This document shows positions 44,396 to 56,820 of a DNA stretch of 64,000 nt, in pieces. Made by a program: the position numbers and the translations under genes. The DNA is from Dryas octopetala (Eukaryota; Streptophyta; Magnoliopsida; Rosales; Rosaceae), in contig OY992839.1 in the NCBI GenBank assembly GCA_963921425.1, forward strand, positions 13,557,409 to 13,621,408, in the 5' to 3' direction. The notes beneath the pieces were generated by a model, which worked only from the letters and a program-made list of their open reading frames with translations, searched no databases and was not told where the DNA came from. The number at the start of each line of letters is the position of its first letter. The first letter of the stretch is position 1.

Positions 44396-45380
44396 GTCAT
44401 AGGATTATTAATTAGGCATTAGTAATTTGGACAAACTAGCATGTTAATTTTAATACGTGTTCAATTTATACTTGTGTCGTGTTAATGACATGTCTATGTC
44501 GTGGCTTAAACGAGTTGTGGCCACGAGCTTTTTTTTTTTTTTTTCCTCCTTCCTTCAAATTTATCGGGTAAGAAACTTAGTTTATGTTTTTTTTTCTTTT
44601 TTCTTTTTTACAATTAAATATTAACATTTTTTTGTTGAAATATTGAATTTTTTGGTTAAAAAGTTTTTTAGAAATGAAAAATATATTAAACAAGTCATAT
44701 GCTTAGTTCGAACACATTTCGTACTCGTGCATGTATAGTGCTTGGCCCATATTGTGGTCGTGTCATACCGTGCTTGATGGGCTTGTTTAACCCCTCTCAA
44801 AAGTTAGAGAACAATCAAAGTTTTCTTGTTGGTGTTGATTGAAGACAAAATGGAATATTATATATATATGTATATTTCCAAGAAAACTGTAGAAGACATG
44901 ATGGTCGCCCACTTCAACCAAGAGGTATACATTGAAAGATGACTTCCTCAATTATTTTCTTGGTGGGCTTACACTCCATCATCATCATTTGTCAGTTGAA
45001 AAGTAATACTATAAGAGGATGAGGAAATAAATTGGTGAAACCCACGGCCCCGTAGCAACATCTGCTCGACCAAGGCCTCACGGCTGAGCATGCTTTAATA
45101 TCTCTTGGCTGGACATATTTGCAACTTAAGAGTGACTCATCATCCGTATCCAATTCTTCATTCTACAACTATTCACCTCTCAAAGTGACTCAACTACAAC
45201 TGTCCACCTATTCCCAAAAGCAAATTATTATCAGTCACACACATGGCAACAAAAGCTTGGGACACAGAAAAATGCTGAATATATATAAAAAGAAAGCTAG
45301 AGGCAAATTGAAAGAACAACAATCAACCCCTAACACAACCAAAAAAAAAAAAAAAAACTCACAAAAATGTGAAATTCCTA
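44396..45380. other. Intergenic sequence, possible retroelement remnant
   Basis: Includes T-rich tracts (44529-44545) and, towards the right, the left half of the unit whose clearly shared part is 45381-45720. An open frame at 45119-45529 overlaps that repeat and looks like no known protein. Confidence 0.4.
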
Positions 45381-45720
45381 GCAACCTTTTTGCCCTCAAA
45401 TCAGCCCAGCTGTATTTATTTCTCAAAACTCTCTTTGTTTTCAATTATGATGAAGCTTTCTTTGTATTTCTTTTATATTTTCGTCAAGTTCCAAGTCCTT
45501 TAACTATTTTATCTATGTATTTATTTTGATGCTCTACTAAGATTGAGACTTTCTCTTAGTGCCAATTTTAAATTAATGTCATCGTTCATTTCTTTTCAAT
45601 CAAGTCTTGTTGTCTTTTTATTTATCTTTGGTTGTTCATTCTCGAAATCCTAGGCTATCTAGGTAAAAAAAGAACTTAGATTTTTTCCGTTCTTTTTCTA
45701 TCGCACAATCGTTTATAGAA
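45381..45720 (+). repeat. Retroelement fragment (LTR-like), copy A
   Basis: Shares ordered blocks with 51149-51850: 'agcaacctttttgccctcaa', 'ctctctttgt', 'atattttcgtcaagttcc', 'aattaatgtcatcgttcatt', 'cctaggctatct', and a final 'ttttctatcgcac'. This order resembles the R-U5 end of a plant LTR. No gag-pol is nearby. It could be a solo LTR or a partial element. Confidence 0.5.
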
Positions 45721-46205
45721 ATTAGATATTTAATATGGCGCATTAAGGTCGGAAATGCCGCTGTCACCTACGACGAAGCGTGTTGTGGTTGATCTCGGGC
45801 CTCCACGTGGGCGAGGCAATTTTTAGGCCATAACAGGGCCTAAAAGGTTTGTTCAAATCCATCCCTTTTATTTGAATTGTGATAGTGTTGGCTCGATTCA
45901 TTTCATACTTGTGTTGAGCCTTACGGCCCTTACCTATTTTAACCGTATCATGCTCGTGTAAGTCCATGAGATGAGCCCAAATAGTAAGAATGGGTAGAAT
46001 AATGGGTTATGAGTAAGGTAAGTCTAGTGTTCAATTCATTCCAATGTAAGAAAAAAAAAATTAAATGACCATTTCCATCTAATACATGAATTTCGGTATG
46101 CATGAACGTGTGTGATAAATATATGTAATCGGTAAAACATACTAGTTTTAACTTTCAAACTAGAACAGCCAACAAATATGGGAACGGGGATTGCCTGCTG
46201 CCTAA
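45721..46205. other. Downstream region of GDSL gene
   Basis: Repeat-like sequence at 45770-45970, then a short spacer to the GDSL stop codon. No gene recognised. Confidence 0.4.
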
Positions 46206-49200
46206 TTAAAGTTGAGCGAGTTGTTTGACATTAATTGGATAAACATCAAATTCGACATAAGTGGAAGCATAGGCCTTGCTTGCTATTTGAACATTTACAG
46301 CTTCTGTTGGATGCAACCCATCATAAAACACATGAGTCGTCCTGTTTTCACATGCCTTCCCACCTCTGTCGCATGATACTCCATTTCCACCTGCATATTA
46401 ATATATAAAGGATGATGATGAAGTATTATTTTTTGTACAATTTCAACTGATTATTTTATATTTTTTCTTTTTTAAAAAATAAAAAATTTAGAAAATGAAC
46501 CTATTTTAGTTTTCATTAAAGACTTTTATCTATTTTTTAAAAATTTTAAAAAATGAGAAGTGCTCGAACCTCCTTCGAGTAGTAAAATCAAATTTTTAAA
46601 AATTTAAAAAAGAGGTTAAAAATCTTTAATTGACTTTATTTTGGATTAGTTTTCCAAAATTTTCAATAAATATAAAATTCACTTATATTTATCTCACAGA
46701 TGATAAGTTTCAATTTTATTAGAAAAATGGTATACAAAATGATACAACAATCAGGTAACCTATATAATGTCGATGCATATGGTACCTGATATGATTAAAA
46801 AGAGGAAATTACAGATTTAGTCCAGTTATTTTATACCTAGTTCAATTTTGGTCCACAATCTTTTTTAAGTTCTGTTTTGGTCCACTAATTGTTTCACTTG
46901 TTCAATAAAGGTCCAGATTTGTTTTCTCAAATTTGGCCTGCTTTTTACCCTATCAAATCTCATCCAAATTCAGCAAATATATACTTGTTTTAAAGCTATG
47001 CATTTCTTCTTTACAACCATATAAAGATCATTCAAATTGGAGTTCTAAAACTCAAGATAATTGACCCTAAAGTAGGGTACCCAAAACTGCCAATTTTTCA
47101 AATTTCACCAAATCTCAATTATCTTAGATTATAATACTCCAAATTTGTTTTTATGACTAAGAAATGATGAAATATAACTTATACTTCAATTATAATTGAA
47201 GAAAACACAACCCAAAAGATTTAAAGTCACAAATCTGGACCTTTATTGAACAAATGAAACAATTAGTGAACCAAAACAGAACTTAAAAAAAGATCGTGGA
47301 CCAAAATTGAACTAGGTATAAAATAAGTGGACCAAATCTGTAATTTCCTCTGATTAAAAATAACAAAGCTCGATCAGTGAATTAATTCACTAAAACAGCA
47401 TTTTTTTTCACCCCTAAATGAAAGATAAAGATCGACGAACCTTGAATCAGAGAAACCACTTCGCAACATGGGTTGGTCGTGTCTTCAAAGCCTGAAATAA
47501 AGGCAACAAACATAGGCCCATAATTGAAAAAAAGAAGAATACATTTACTTTATTAATTTTCTGATGATTCCCAAATTATACATGTACACTGAGTCACTGA
47601 GTCACTGACTCACGGAATGTTAGGAATTATAATAGACAGAATTAATTAACTATCTAGGTGGATATGTAGCATGAATACACAATATTCCTTGTGTAACCCA
47701 ACCATTTTTTAATTAATGAAAATTATACACAATATTCCTTAATGCTTTATTGGAAACACAAATAGACATTTTAATAATAATTAAATGTGTTTGGCTAAGG
47801 AATTAACTAGAGGACTGAAGATTAATTAATTAATATTACCTGTGGAAGCAGGATTCTGGACGATGGCAGTGACAATGTTATATGTGTTGATCAAAACAAA
47901 ATTAAAGTCAGGCATTTGTATTTTGAGATTATCCAGCATTGTCTTCAATTGGGTGTTGTAGAGCTCAGCTGCTTTGTTCAGAGCTTGAGGGGTGCCAAAG
48001 TAAATACTCTTGTTAACTACAGGACTGCAACCTAGTGGATATACTGACGTTAGCACAAATTTCCGACCTCCCAAGCTGTACAATTTCTGCAACAACAAAT
48101 CGAATTAATAAGATTTATTTAGATCTCTTTTTTCATTTCTATTCATTATATGAAACCAATATTTAACTAGCAATTGGTGGAAAAGTCCAAGATATTATAA
48201 TATATTGTGTTGTAAGGCTTAAAATTCTTGATGTAGGATATTGTATTCTAAATGAATCTCTTATGTTTGGCAAGACTTAAGTCAAACACGTGAACAACTT
48301 ATACTAAATAATTGTCGTGGAGCACATGTGGCCTAATGCGTGTACCTAGCTAATAACACATGACCGGATTTCCGGCCCTATTTATTGTAGAATTAAAAGT
48401 ATTTAATTCATAATTAATTGATAATGAGTGAAGAGGTAATCCGGCCCTATTTATTGTAGAATTAAAGGCATTTATTTCATAATCGATTGACAATGAGTGA
48501 AGAGGTTATATATGGCAATGCAAAGCCTAAGCTTCCCACTATGAAATTCAATACTCTTTTTTTTGGCCAGGATGAAATTCAATACTCTCAATAAGCAAAT
48601 TGTACCTGAAGTTTCTGAGATAGAGAGGTTATGAGATTGGCAGTGAAGGTTTCAATACTAAATCGGAGGTAAGATTTCCTCAGGAAATAGTTGAACATGT
48701 AATCATTCCCACCAATTCCCACAACAAACAAGTAGCTTGAAAGTGATTGAGAGGCATTGCAACCCAACTGAGCTTCTAACTCTGGCAATGCAGCCTCCTC
48801 AAAATCCAAGATTTGTTGACTCAAACTCACCACGTTTCCCTGAAAAATATGCATGCCTTTTAAAGTAAGTTTAGCTCTAGAGTAATTAGCTTAATTATGA
48901 TTGAGTATGATACATTACCTAACCACCTTAATTGTTTTTAATAGAAGAAATAAAAATTTAAATTTTATAGGAAATTTGGGGTCCACTGAGTAACATTTTT
49001 TGGTTTCAGATTTTCATTTTTTTGGAGATAGAAGAAAAAAATGATGGAGAATTAAAGATGAGAGAAATTAAACGAAAAAAAAAAAAGTTGATATTGTTTT
49101 TATTTTCATTTTATGTGTGGTTTCATATACAGTTTCTGTTATTCCCATTATATGTACTTAATTTCTTTCCTCAGTGTCCTCTTATTTTCCTCTCATTTTT

Positions 49201-50818
49201 CCTTCTTGATATTTGATTAGAATAAAAGCCAAACACTAAAAATAAAAGTGGTACTTCCTTTAGAAAAATAAATAAATACAAATGGTACTAAGCTCTCCCT
49301 TATTTAAATTTCCTTTTTTTTTAATTAATAATTATCGTTTATAAATTTGAGCTCATGATCTCCTCCCACAAATGAAACATTGTAAGTAATTCACTAAACC
49401 AAATCCACATTGATAAGTTTCTTTAGTTTAGAAAATGAAAATAAACCTTTTTTTTACATATGAGAGATAATATATATACTTTGTATGAAACTAAAAGGGA
49501 TTATTTTGTGATACAGCTGAATGCTACAGCTCACCATCCATGATGCTTCCACAGAACCATAGGCCCATAGGCTTCTTGTGAAATACGCTTGAAAATATTT
49601 GCCGATAGTTGTGATTTGTGAATATATCACAAGTTACATATGATTTTAGGTCTTTTTTCATATATGAAGATAAATTGGTTGGGGTAGCTAGGGAGGGTTG
49701 TAGCTAATTATGTACCAACATACCTGCAGGATCTTTTTCTTTTCTTTCCTTTCAAATCAATATTATTAGATCTTACTAGAAAAATAAATAAATATTATTA
49801 ATGTCCCGTTTGGTATCATTTTCATTCTTAAATTAATGTTGATTTTGATTTTTAAATGAAAATATCGCACGAAAAAAGACAGATGAAAAAATCGTGGAAG
49901 AAAATAATATGTGAGGGAAGAAGAAGAAAATGCATGTACGTGGAATGATTAATATATAAAATAAAAACTCAAAACAATTTTAAATAGTATTTTCTTTTTC
50001 ATTTTTTGTTTTATGTCTTCTCCTTTGTATTTCTTCTTTACACTTTTGTATCTCATGATTTTCCTCCTTCCTCCTTCCTCCTTCATTTCTATTTTTCTCC
50101 CATATACTTTCTCTCTACTTAACTAAATTAAGCCTAAAAACACAAATATTATCAAACGGAAGACCATATAGTTTTTTCTAAAAATAATAAAAAAGAAAAA
50201 AATAGAAAGTTCACTCATAAGGATAAAGGATGAAGAAAATGTCATGATGATGATTAACATATATTGTTTTTCTTTTGTTGCGAAGAAAATTTTGAATTTG
50301 AGACTTTTCTAATATTGAAATAAATTGTTAAACACACGTACCGCAACTGAGCCGGTATCATCTAATATACCAGAGGAGCCAGAGGCATGATTGACACCAA
50401 CAACAATTTTGCTTCCCTTAGTTGAGGGGTCTTTAAAAGGTGGAATGAATGAAGGAAGCCCAAGTTGTTCACCAAGAAGGTCAATAACATTTCTACCATT
50501 TGTGAATCTCCCAGAGGGCCCGTTTGGGAAGTCCATTCCATACGGCAAATAATCGGCTTTGGCCCTGCATTCCAAGAAGTTATTGTTGCCATTGTCCACC
50601 AGAGAGCTCCCAAACACAAACATGCCCTTAATCCCATCACCTCCATCTTCTCTGAACCTACAACTACTGGCGATGCATGAAGAAAAGTAGAGAGTGACAT
50701 ATAAACAACAGACAATTAGTTTTGATGGGTTTTTGTTTGTTGTGATTGTTTTTGTTGAAGGCGAGGAGAGATGGAGGGGTGGGATGTATGACATATTTGA
50801 AGGATCAAATTTGATCAC
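46206..50818 (-). CDS. GDSL esterase/lipase, five exons, intact
   Basis: Exons 50342-50818, 48606-48839, 47840-48086, 47441-47491 and 46206-46390; all introns are GT-AG and the phases agree, giving 397 residues. The signal/anchor region lies at about 35-52. Block I reads VFGSSLVDNGNNN: the nucleophile Ser is kept and GDSL is GSSL, a variant known in this family. Block II is in HASGSSGILDDTG, block III is GIGGNDY, and block V is DGLHPTEAVN with the catalytic Asp and His. CCEV and GGKACENRTTHVF are typical of plant SGNH hydrolases. The product is probably a secreted esterase/lipase; substrate unknown. A MITE occupies the last intron. A TATA box is at 50928-50937. A downstream in-frame Met (MSYIPP) is an alternative start. 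Confidence 0.93.
46801..47350. mobile_element. Mutator-type MITE in the last GDSL intron
   Basis: Begins 'agaggaaattacagattt' and ends 'aaatctgtaatttcctc'. The inverted arms continue through 'acctagttcaattttggtcc' and beyond. An exact 9 bp duplication 'tgattaaaa' flanks it at 46792-46800 and 47351-47359. About 550 bp and non-coding. It sits wholly within intron 4 (46391-47440), so the reading frame is not disturbed. Confidence 0.88.
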
Positions 50819-50927
50819 AGATCGAACTGAAGGATTTCATAAAAATGAAAAGAAAAGTGAAATTGAGAGCTCTATTGGTTATTCACACAAATGAAGTCTT
50901 GCTTACAGAGATGCAGAAACACTGCAA

Positions 50928-50937
50928 CTTATATAGA
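50928..50937 (-). promoter_or_regulatory. TATA box of GDSL gene
   Basis: 'atctatataa' on the minus strand, about 110 bp upstream of the ATG at 50818. It predicts a 5' UTR of roughly 80 bp. Confidence 0.6.
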
Positions 50938-51148
50938 TCTCTCACATGCTAACCAACTAACCGCTTCTAACAATACGAAAACAGAAAACTAAAGTGTAAG
51001 CCATCTTGACCAGATATGTGGCTGCATCCTATAGAAATATTTGGAGACAAAGCAATTCGACCACTATAAAAGGAAGCTCACAAGACAATTTCTATAATCT
51101 CTCTCCATGCCAACACACACAACCCCTTCAAAAAAGGACAAATGAATT

Positions 51149-51850
51149 CAACTCAGCAGCTTTTTTGCTCTCAAAAGCTCTCAATATTTTGGTTTTCATT
51201 TAAAGCTCTCTTTGTATTAATTTCCTTATATTTTCGCCAAGTTCCTAACCCTTTTAATATTTTCTTCATAGTTTTCATATGTGTTTCCTTTGTTGGCTCA
51301 TTAATATTGAGTTTTCTCTCAATATTAATTCAAATTAATGTCATTCTTCATTAGTTTTCAATCAAACTTTGTTGCTATTTTATTTATTAAGAAAATTATT
51401 AATTGCAATAGTCCTCGAACTTTACATCAAGTATCAGTTTGGTCCACAAACTTGTTTTTTGAATTATAAAGTCCATGAACCTTCACTATGTATCACGTTA
51501 GTCCATTTCGTCAATTTCAACTATATTTTTTCGACATTTTTAGTCACATATATCACATTGGAGAAAAGAAGATGGGATAAGTTATCATTGTGAAGTGGCT
51601 CACATGCTTGACATGTGACTACAATTGACGGAATGTATTTAAGTGATACATGTGTGAAAGTTCGCGGACTATAGAATTCAAAAAACAAGTTCGTGGACCA
51701 GAGTGATACTAAGGATAGAGTTCGAGGACCATTGTTGTCATTTGCTCTGTATTTATTTTTCTTGGTTTTTAATGTTTAAAGTCCTAGTCAATCCTAGGCA
51801 AGAAAAAAACCTAAATATGTTTTCCTTTCATTTTCCTATCGCATATCACT
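51149..51850 (+). repeat. Retroelement fragment (LTR-like), copy B, split by a MITE
   Basis: Homologous in block order to 45381-45720: 'agcagcttttttgctctcaa', 'atattttcgccaagttcc', 'aattaatgtcattcttcatt', then a gap filled by the element at 51389-51749, then 'cctagtcaatcctaggc' and 'ttttcctatcgca'. Copy A shows the uninterrupted arrangement. Confidence 0.5.
51389..51749. mobile_element. Inverted-repeat MITE nested in retroelement fragment
   Basis: Left 'agtcctcgaactttacatca' and right 'agagttcgaggaccattgtt' are inverted arms, both continuing to 'ggtccac' or its complement and 'aaaaaacaagtt'-type blocks. The flanks share 'tatttatt' (51381-51388 and 51750-51757), an 8 bp duplication. The related sequence at 45381-45720 lacks it, supporting an insertion. 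Confidence 0.72.
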
Positions 51851-51857
51851 AGTGGAG

Positions 51858-52699
51858 CCTCGGTTATCTTCAGCACAGACTCGCAGCTGAAGCTTTACTT
51901 TACGACCCTTCCCCATGGTTCAAATACTCAAATGGGAATGAAAAAAGTGACCAGGTATTTATAACCCCAGAATCCCTTTGCTTTCGGATATAAAATACCA
52001 AAATAATTTAGAGAATATTTTTCACAGGAAAATAGTAGACATGCTAACACTCATGCATAAAAATTTTCAAAGCAATTGGAGTTGTAAAAATAGAGTTTTC
52101 GAAAAGCTAAAGTTCACATTAGAAAACTATTTTTCTGAAGAATACTATTCATATGGTCAAAAATTTCACATTGTGCATACTGAACCAAATTGAATAAAAC
52201 CAATTAGAAAAGTTTTGAAATCACATTTAAAAGTTACTATAACAATTTCAAATCAAAATTCCAAGTGTATCAAAATTCGTGCATAAAAATCTAACACTTT
52301 TACATTGAGAATTACGTAGAAAACTGCAGATTTTGGTGCAACTTGCAAAAATCATTATAAATCTATAACCGGTTGGATTCAAGTAATTCTTGGCTCAAAA
52401 GAAAGGTATGAATGTCTAGTTTTATGCCCTAAAAAAGTATGATCAAATTCCTCATAAAATGGTTCATAAATCGAAAATAAGACAACAAGGTTAGGGTATC
52501 GAAAATATGCCAAACAAGAATCAAAACATGACTTTCTTTGGATTTTCTTGGAATGCATATAACCTTAACCATCAACCATCATTATAAACCTAGAACTAAT
52601 GCATAAGAACTTAGAGGATAAGTTTTCTTGAGGTTACTTACCAATTTCTCTTGAAGGCAGCATGGTGCACCTTATTTCCTCTTCTAAGTCTCCCTATAT
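51858..52699. other. Intergenic sequence, nothing recognised
   Basis: AT-rich with no coding frame of note. It ends at a CACTA-like terminus. Confidence 0.4.
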
Positions 52700-52760
52700 C
52701 ACTACAACAAATATGGCCAAAGGCCTCTATTTTTTGAACCTAAAGATGAGAGGGTGGCAA
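52700..52760. mobile_element. Isolated CACTA-type terminus
   Basis: 'cactacaacaaatatggcca' at 52700 has the canonical CACTACAA start of plant En/Spm elements. No partner end belonging to it was recognised, so it may be a truncated element or one disrupted by the next insertion. Confidence 0.45.
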
Positions 52761-53226
52761 TTGACTATTGGGGTAGCCACTAATACTTATTATTAGTTTA
52801 TACTTCACTAAGTCAGACTTTATTGGTGAGTATTAATCTAACCATTCTTACAAAACAGTGGATTAAAAAGTTGAAAGGTTAATGTTCAAACTGATAAAAG
52901 GATTTAGTTACACCCTTCCACTTTAAATAGAAAGTTGCTTAAACGGTGGTTGAGGGACATAGCAGCATTCTTTTCTTCCCACGACCAGACCCAACAGATT
53001 CAACATTAGTGAGCTTCAATACTCACAGTAGAAAGAGGCGAGCGGTTCAAATCCCCAAATTTTCGGGTTTACACTTCTCCTGTCACCATTGGAATCTGGG
53101 TTCTCTTTGGGTTGTTTATTCCCAAATAATTGGGAATTATTCCTTCCACTCTCATTGCTCATGGGTGGGTACAACTGAGTTTCATTTTGCTTCAATTGTT
53201 ACCATTATTCAAGCTAGTGACCCAAT
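52761..53226. other. Sequence between two CACTA ends
   Basis: No gene supported. A 99-codon frame at 52946-53245 runs into the next transposon end and resembles nothing I know. Confidence 0.35.
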
Positions 53227-53249
53227 CACTACTACAATAATATAAATAG

Positions 53250-53410
53250 ACGACACTACTTACACAACGGTTGTTTTAAAACTGTTGTGTAGTTTTAAAG
53301 CATAACAGTTTTTAGAAAAACTGTTGTATTTATGCATAAAATACAGTCTTTTTTTGTGGGATAGATTTTATGAACTAGCCTAGACAACACTTATTAGTCG
53401 TGACCGTTGT
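53250..53410. repeat. Left subterminal repeats of the CACTA element
   Basis: Repeated 'acaacggttg', 'actgttgtgt', 'aactgttgta' and 'gaccgttgtg' in both orientations. In CACTA elements such motifs bind the DNA-binding transposase partner. Confidence 0.8.
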
Positions 53411-53449
53411 GTATGTGAAAGAAAATGAAAAAAACCGGTGCTACAGTAT

Positions 53450-54104
53450 TTTCATTAATCCTCTCGATCTGTGTCCTCCCCTATCACTTACACATACAAA
53501 CCTTCTCTCTCTCTCTCAAACCCTCTTGATCTGCTCCCTCTCTCACTATCAGACTTTCTCTTCTATTGTCCTACTCTCTATCTCTCTCACACCCTCCCCT
53601 CAATCGACCTCGCCCTCGCCCTCTGACCTCACCCTCGCCCTCGCCCTCGTCATCGCCCTCTTTTCTTTCTCAGTCTCGATCGTCCTCCATCGAAACCCAA
53701 AAGCTGCCTCTCACCTCGCCCTCTAGTTTAATGGGTCTGAGCAAAACAAATTCTAGTCACAAGTAATCTCTTTTCATTCTGCTTTTTCTCTTTGATTACA
53801 CTTGTGGTGATAAATGGTCAGTGAGGGTTTTGTAGTCTAATAATAAGGGTCCGTTTGCCCACCATTTTTCTATGCTTGGATCTTCTGTTCTTTCTAGGTT
53901 TCTTTTAGATCCGGTGATGAACCAAGGTCAAGAGCGTCGTTAAATACTCCTTCCTCTCTTTCTCTCTATGTCTCTCTATTTCGTTTACTGATTCAAGGTT
54001 AGGTTCTTTATGTTTTTTTATTTTCGTTTTCTAGGGCTTTTGATTTTCATTTTTAGGGCTAAGTTGTGATTTTGTGATTTCTGAAATCGGAGAGGAGAGG
54101 CTGT
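53450..54104 (+). other. Captured 5' UTR-like sequence
   Basis: A CT-rich leader (53500-53720) containing 'tcgccctc' repeats, followed by TTT-rich intron-like sequence. It precedes the Rab-like start codon. The frames within it are pyrimidine-repeat artefacts. Confidence 0.5.
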
Positions 54105-54190
54105 ATGGCAAGTAGAGTGGAACACGAGTACGACTATCTGTTCAAGATCGTGTTGATCAGAGACTCTGGTGTGGGCAAATCGAACTCTAC
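54105..54190 (+). pseudogene. Rab GTPase (RABA-like) first-exon fragment
   Basis: Begins ATG and encodes MASRVEHEYDYLFKIVLI, then RDSGVGKSNS. This matches the N-terminus of plant Rab GTPases, where the phosphate-binding loop reads GDSGVGKSN; here the first Gly is Arg. The similarity stops just after the loop, so switch regions, guanine-specificity motifs and the prenylation tail are absent. It cannot act as a GTPase. It lies inside the CACTA element in the same orientation as the other captured pieces. Confidence 0.8.
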
Positions 54191-55159
54191 AGGCAAGTTT
54201 TATTTTTGGGTTTTGATTAGTCTGCTTGTGTTTAATCTTAGTGTGGAAGCTAATTTATGTTTTACTCCTTTTATTTTATGAGCGTTGTATGTGAATTTTA
54301 TTTGTCATGCTGCCCAGGTGGTTTAATTTTTGGAATTAGAATTAACTTGGTTGATGTTTTAGAAGGTTGTGTATGTGAGTTTGGATAGTTAGGAGCTTTT
54401 GATAAGTATTTGTATGTTTTTTTTCCTTTTGGGATTTGCTGTGTTTGATTGAAGATATATCGATAGAAAAAAAAAAAATTGTTATTAATAGCTTGGTCAA
54501 TGAGGCTCATATTGGTTTTTTTAGTACTTTGTTTTTGTGAAGGTTATGATTGATGAACTCTAGATGGGGCTGTCAATTTCTAAATTTAGATGGGAGATGA
54601 ACTGCACAAGATCCCAGTTTTGTAGTGTGTCATGTTTCTTGTTGTTGTCTGGTTATGATCAAAATAAAGATGACGTGCATTCTTACTCAGATTGTGATAC
54701 AGCTGAATATTTTAAGTGATCTTTATTTAGCATAGAGCGTTTCAAGGTACTTCCCTTATCTTTCTTCTTGTTCCTTCAAAATCAAAAGCTGATTCAGATG
54801 TAAGAAAGCAAAATCTAATATTTTTTGTAATAGTACTTTGTCTCTGTTTGTATTGGTGAATGGTGATTCTCGGAAGTGGGCTTTGGTATTTCTTCTAGCT
54901 TGTATTGTATGCAAGCTAGAACAAGAAGATGATGAAAAAGTAGATAAGAATTAAAGTCTGGATCTTAATTAAGTTTCTCTTTTTATAGAGTTTCTATTTT
55001 AAGTTATTTCTCTGTTTTTTACTCTTGGGTGTTATGGTTTTAAGTGGGTAAGTCTTTTTTTGTGCTTTTACTAAAGGTTAAAGCTCATTTGAATCTGTAT
55101 GGGATTGTGTCTGTGGAGTCAGCAACTGTAAGTTTGTTAAAGCATTCTGTGCTTTCTCA

Positions 55160-55418
55160 TTCACATTCTCAACAGTTGCACTCTTGGTTCTGCTGTTCAC
55201 TCTGAGCTTCACACTTGTTCATGGAGGAATCCCAACTACCCTTGAAGGACCCTTCAAGCCTGTCACTGTCCTTCTTGACAAGAGCTTCCGAGGCAATGCT
55301 GTTGACTTGCCTGACACTGACCCTCGAGTTCAGAGAATCGTCAAAGGTTTCGAGCCTGAACAAATCTCTGTCTCTCTCTCTGCAACCCATGACTCTGTTT
55401 GGATATCTTGGATCACAG
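55160..55418 (+). pseudogene. Purple acid phosphatase, captured exon 1
   Basis: Open frame with a hydrophobic leader (about 55160-55215). Then come 'GGIPTTLEGPFKPVTV', 'LPDTDPRVQRIVKGFEPEQ' and 'SLSATHDSVWISWITG', ending at a GT donor (55419). This is the N-terminal fibronectin-like region of PAP15-type phosphatases. No in-frame ATG precedes the leader: the nearest ATG (55099) is in another frame and soon stops. The real start was therefore lost or lay in a different exon. Confidence 0.85.
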
Positions 55419-56084
55419 GTCTGAGGTCTCTAAGTCTCTTTCTCATTACAAACCTTTTAGTGCTTGGACTTTCTATGGCTTTTCTTTTGAAACTTTTGTC
55501 TACGGAACTTTCCAGGTTTTTATTTAGAAAATAAAAAATGACTTTTTATATTTACTTGTCACGTGCAAGACATCTTTGAAATACTAAAATTATTTTGGCA
55601 AAAAAAAACAAACGATATATATATTTTTTTTCATTTGTGGTCAAGAAGATAGATCTTTTTAAGTTTTTAACTGTTTTTTTTTTATTTTTTTTTTGAGAAA
55701 TAGATCTTTTTAACTGTTAGATATTTGATTGTACTAAAACCAAGAATTGAGTTATCATAATTACTGTTACAATCCAATTTTATGGATGGGAATGTTACAA
55801 GAATAGCAAGAGTAATCTTCTAGCACCGAATCTAATTCATTATTCCCAACTTTTGATATCAACTGATGTGGTACATTTACATGTTTTAAATAAATGTTAC
55901 TTTTTTGGACTTTTCTTTATGATATGAGCAAATGGAGTACTTGTGATGTGGCAGATTGTGTGTCAATATGTTACTTGTTAAAAATATAGAGAGAATATTG
56001 AGTACACAGTTGCATGAAGATTGAAGACTCTCTCTCTGGGTACTAGGTTCCAGCGCATTACTTGATACTTGATTGAATTTGCAG

Positions 56085-56276
56085 GGGAGTTTCAAATTGG
56101 CGACGACATAAAACCATTGGATCCGGAAACAGTTCCAAGTGTTGTTGTATATGGAAGGTATGGATCTCCTATGGCTAACCAATCAACGGGGTATTCCCTT
56201 GTTTACAATCAGCTTTATCAGTTTGAAGGCCTCCAAAACTACACTTCTGGAATTATACACCATGTTCTTCTCACAG
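56085..56276 (+). pseudogene. Purple acid phosphatase, captured exon 2
   Basis: Follows an AG acceptor (56083-56084) and joins exon 1 in phase (G-EFQIGDD). It encodes 'GYSLVYNQLYQFEGLQNYT' and 'SGIIHHVLLTG', then a GT donor at 56277. Still the N-terminal domain. The metal-binding phosphatase core would follow in a complete gene. Confidence 0.85.
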
Positions 56277-56820
56277 GTATGATTCAGTGATAATTTGTAT
56301 CCTAATACATGCCATTAGCTTTATGAGCTGCTCATTGACATTCAATCAGCAACAAGAGTATCTCTATTGCTTAGTCACTTTACATTAAAAAGTAACCATT
56401 ACCTATTTCTAGAGGTACTTCCCTTTTCTCCTCTCTACGGAAACACAAACTTTGAGGGTACAGATGATTTCTTATGCTATAGTTATAGAAATTTTGATAT
56501 AAATGATTTGCAGGTGTGTTTCTTTCACAATTTCCTTCAGTTTTTAGTATTATGAGCATTCATGTTCACATATATGGAAACATTCCAGATCAACTTAGAA
56601 GATAGAAGATGTGATGCATAGCCAGTGACGTTTATTTTCAAGTGTTTCTGCCTAAAGTTTGGGCTGGTGACTTCATTAGCTAAGGCCTTGATCGTAGAAT
56701 GAAAATACTTGAATCCTACTGAAAACAGATTTTTATTTGTCTATAAATAAATCCAACCAACATGGTTTGCATAAAATCACACTGAGTACAAGCTAAGCAG
56801 CAATTTTATGTGGCTTGCAG

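Noticed and set aside
50465-50894. Plus-strand frames over GDSL exon 1
   Set aside because: Shadows of the minus-strand exon, which has conserved motifs and correct splice sites.
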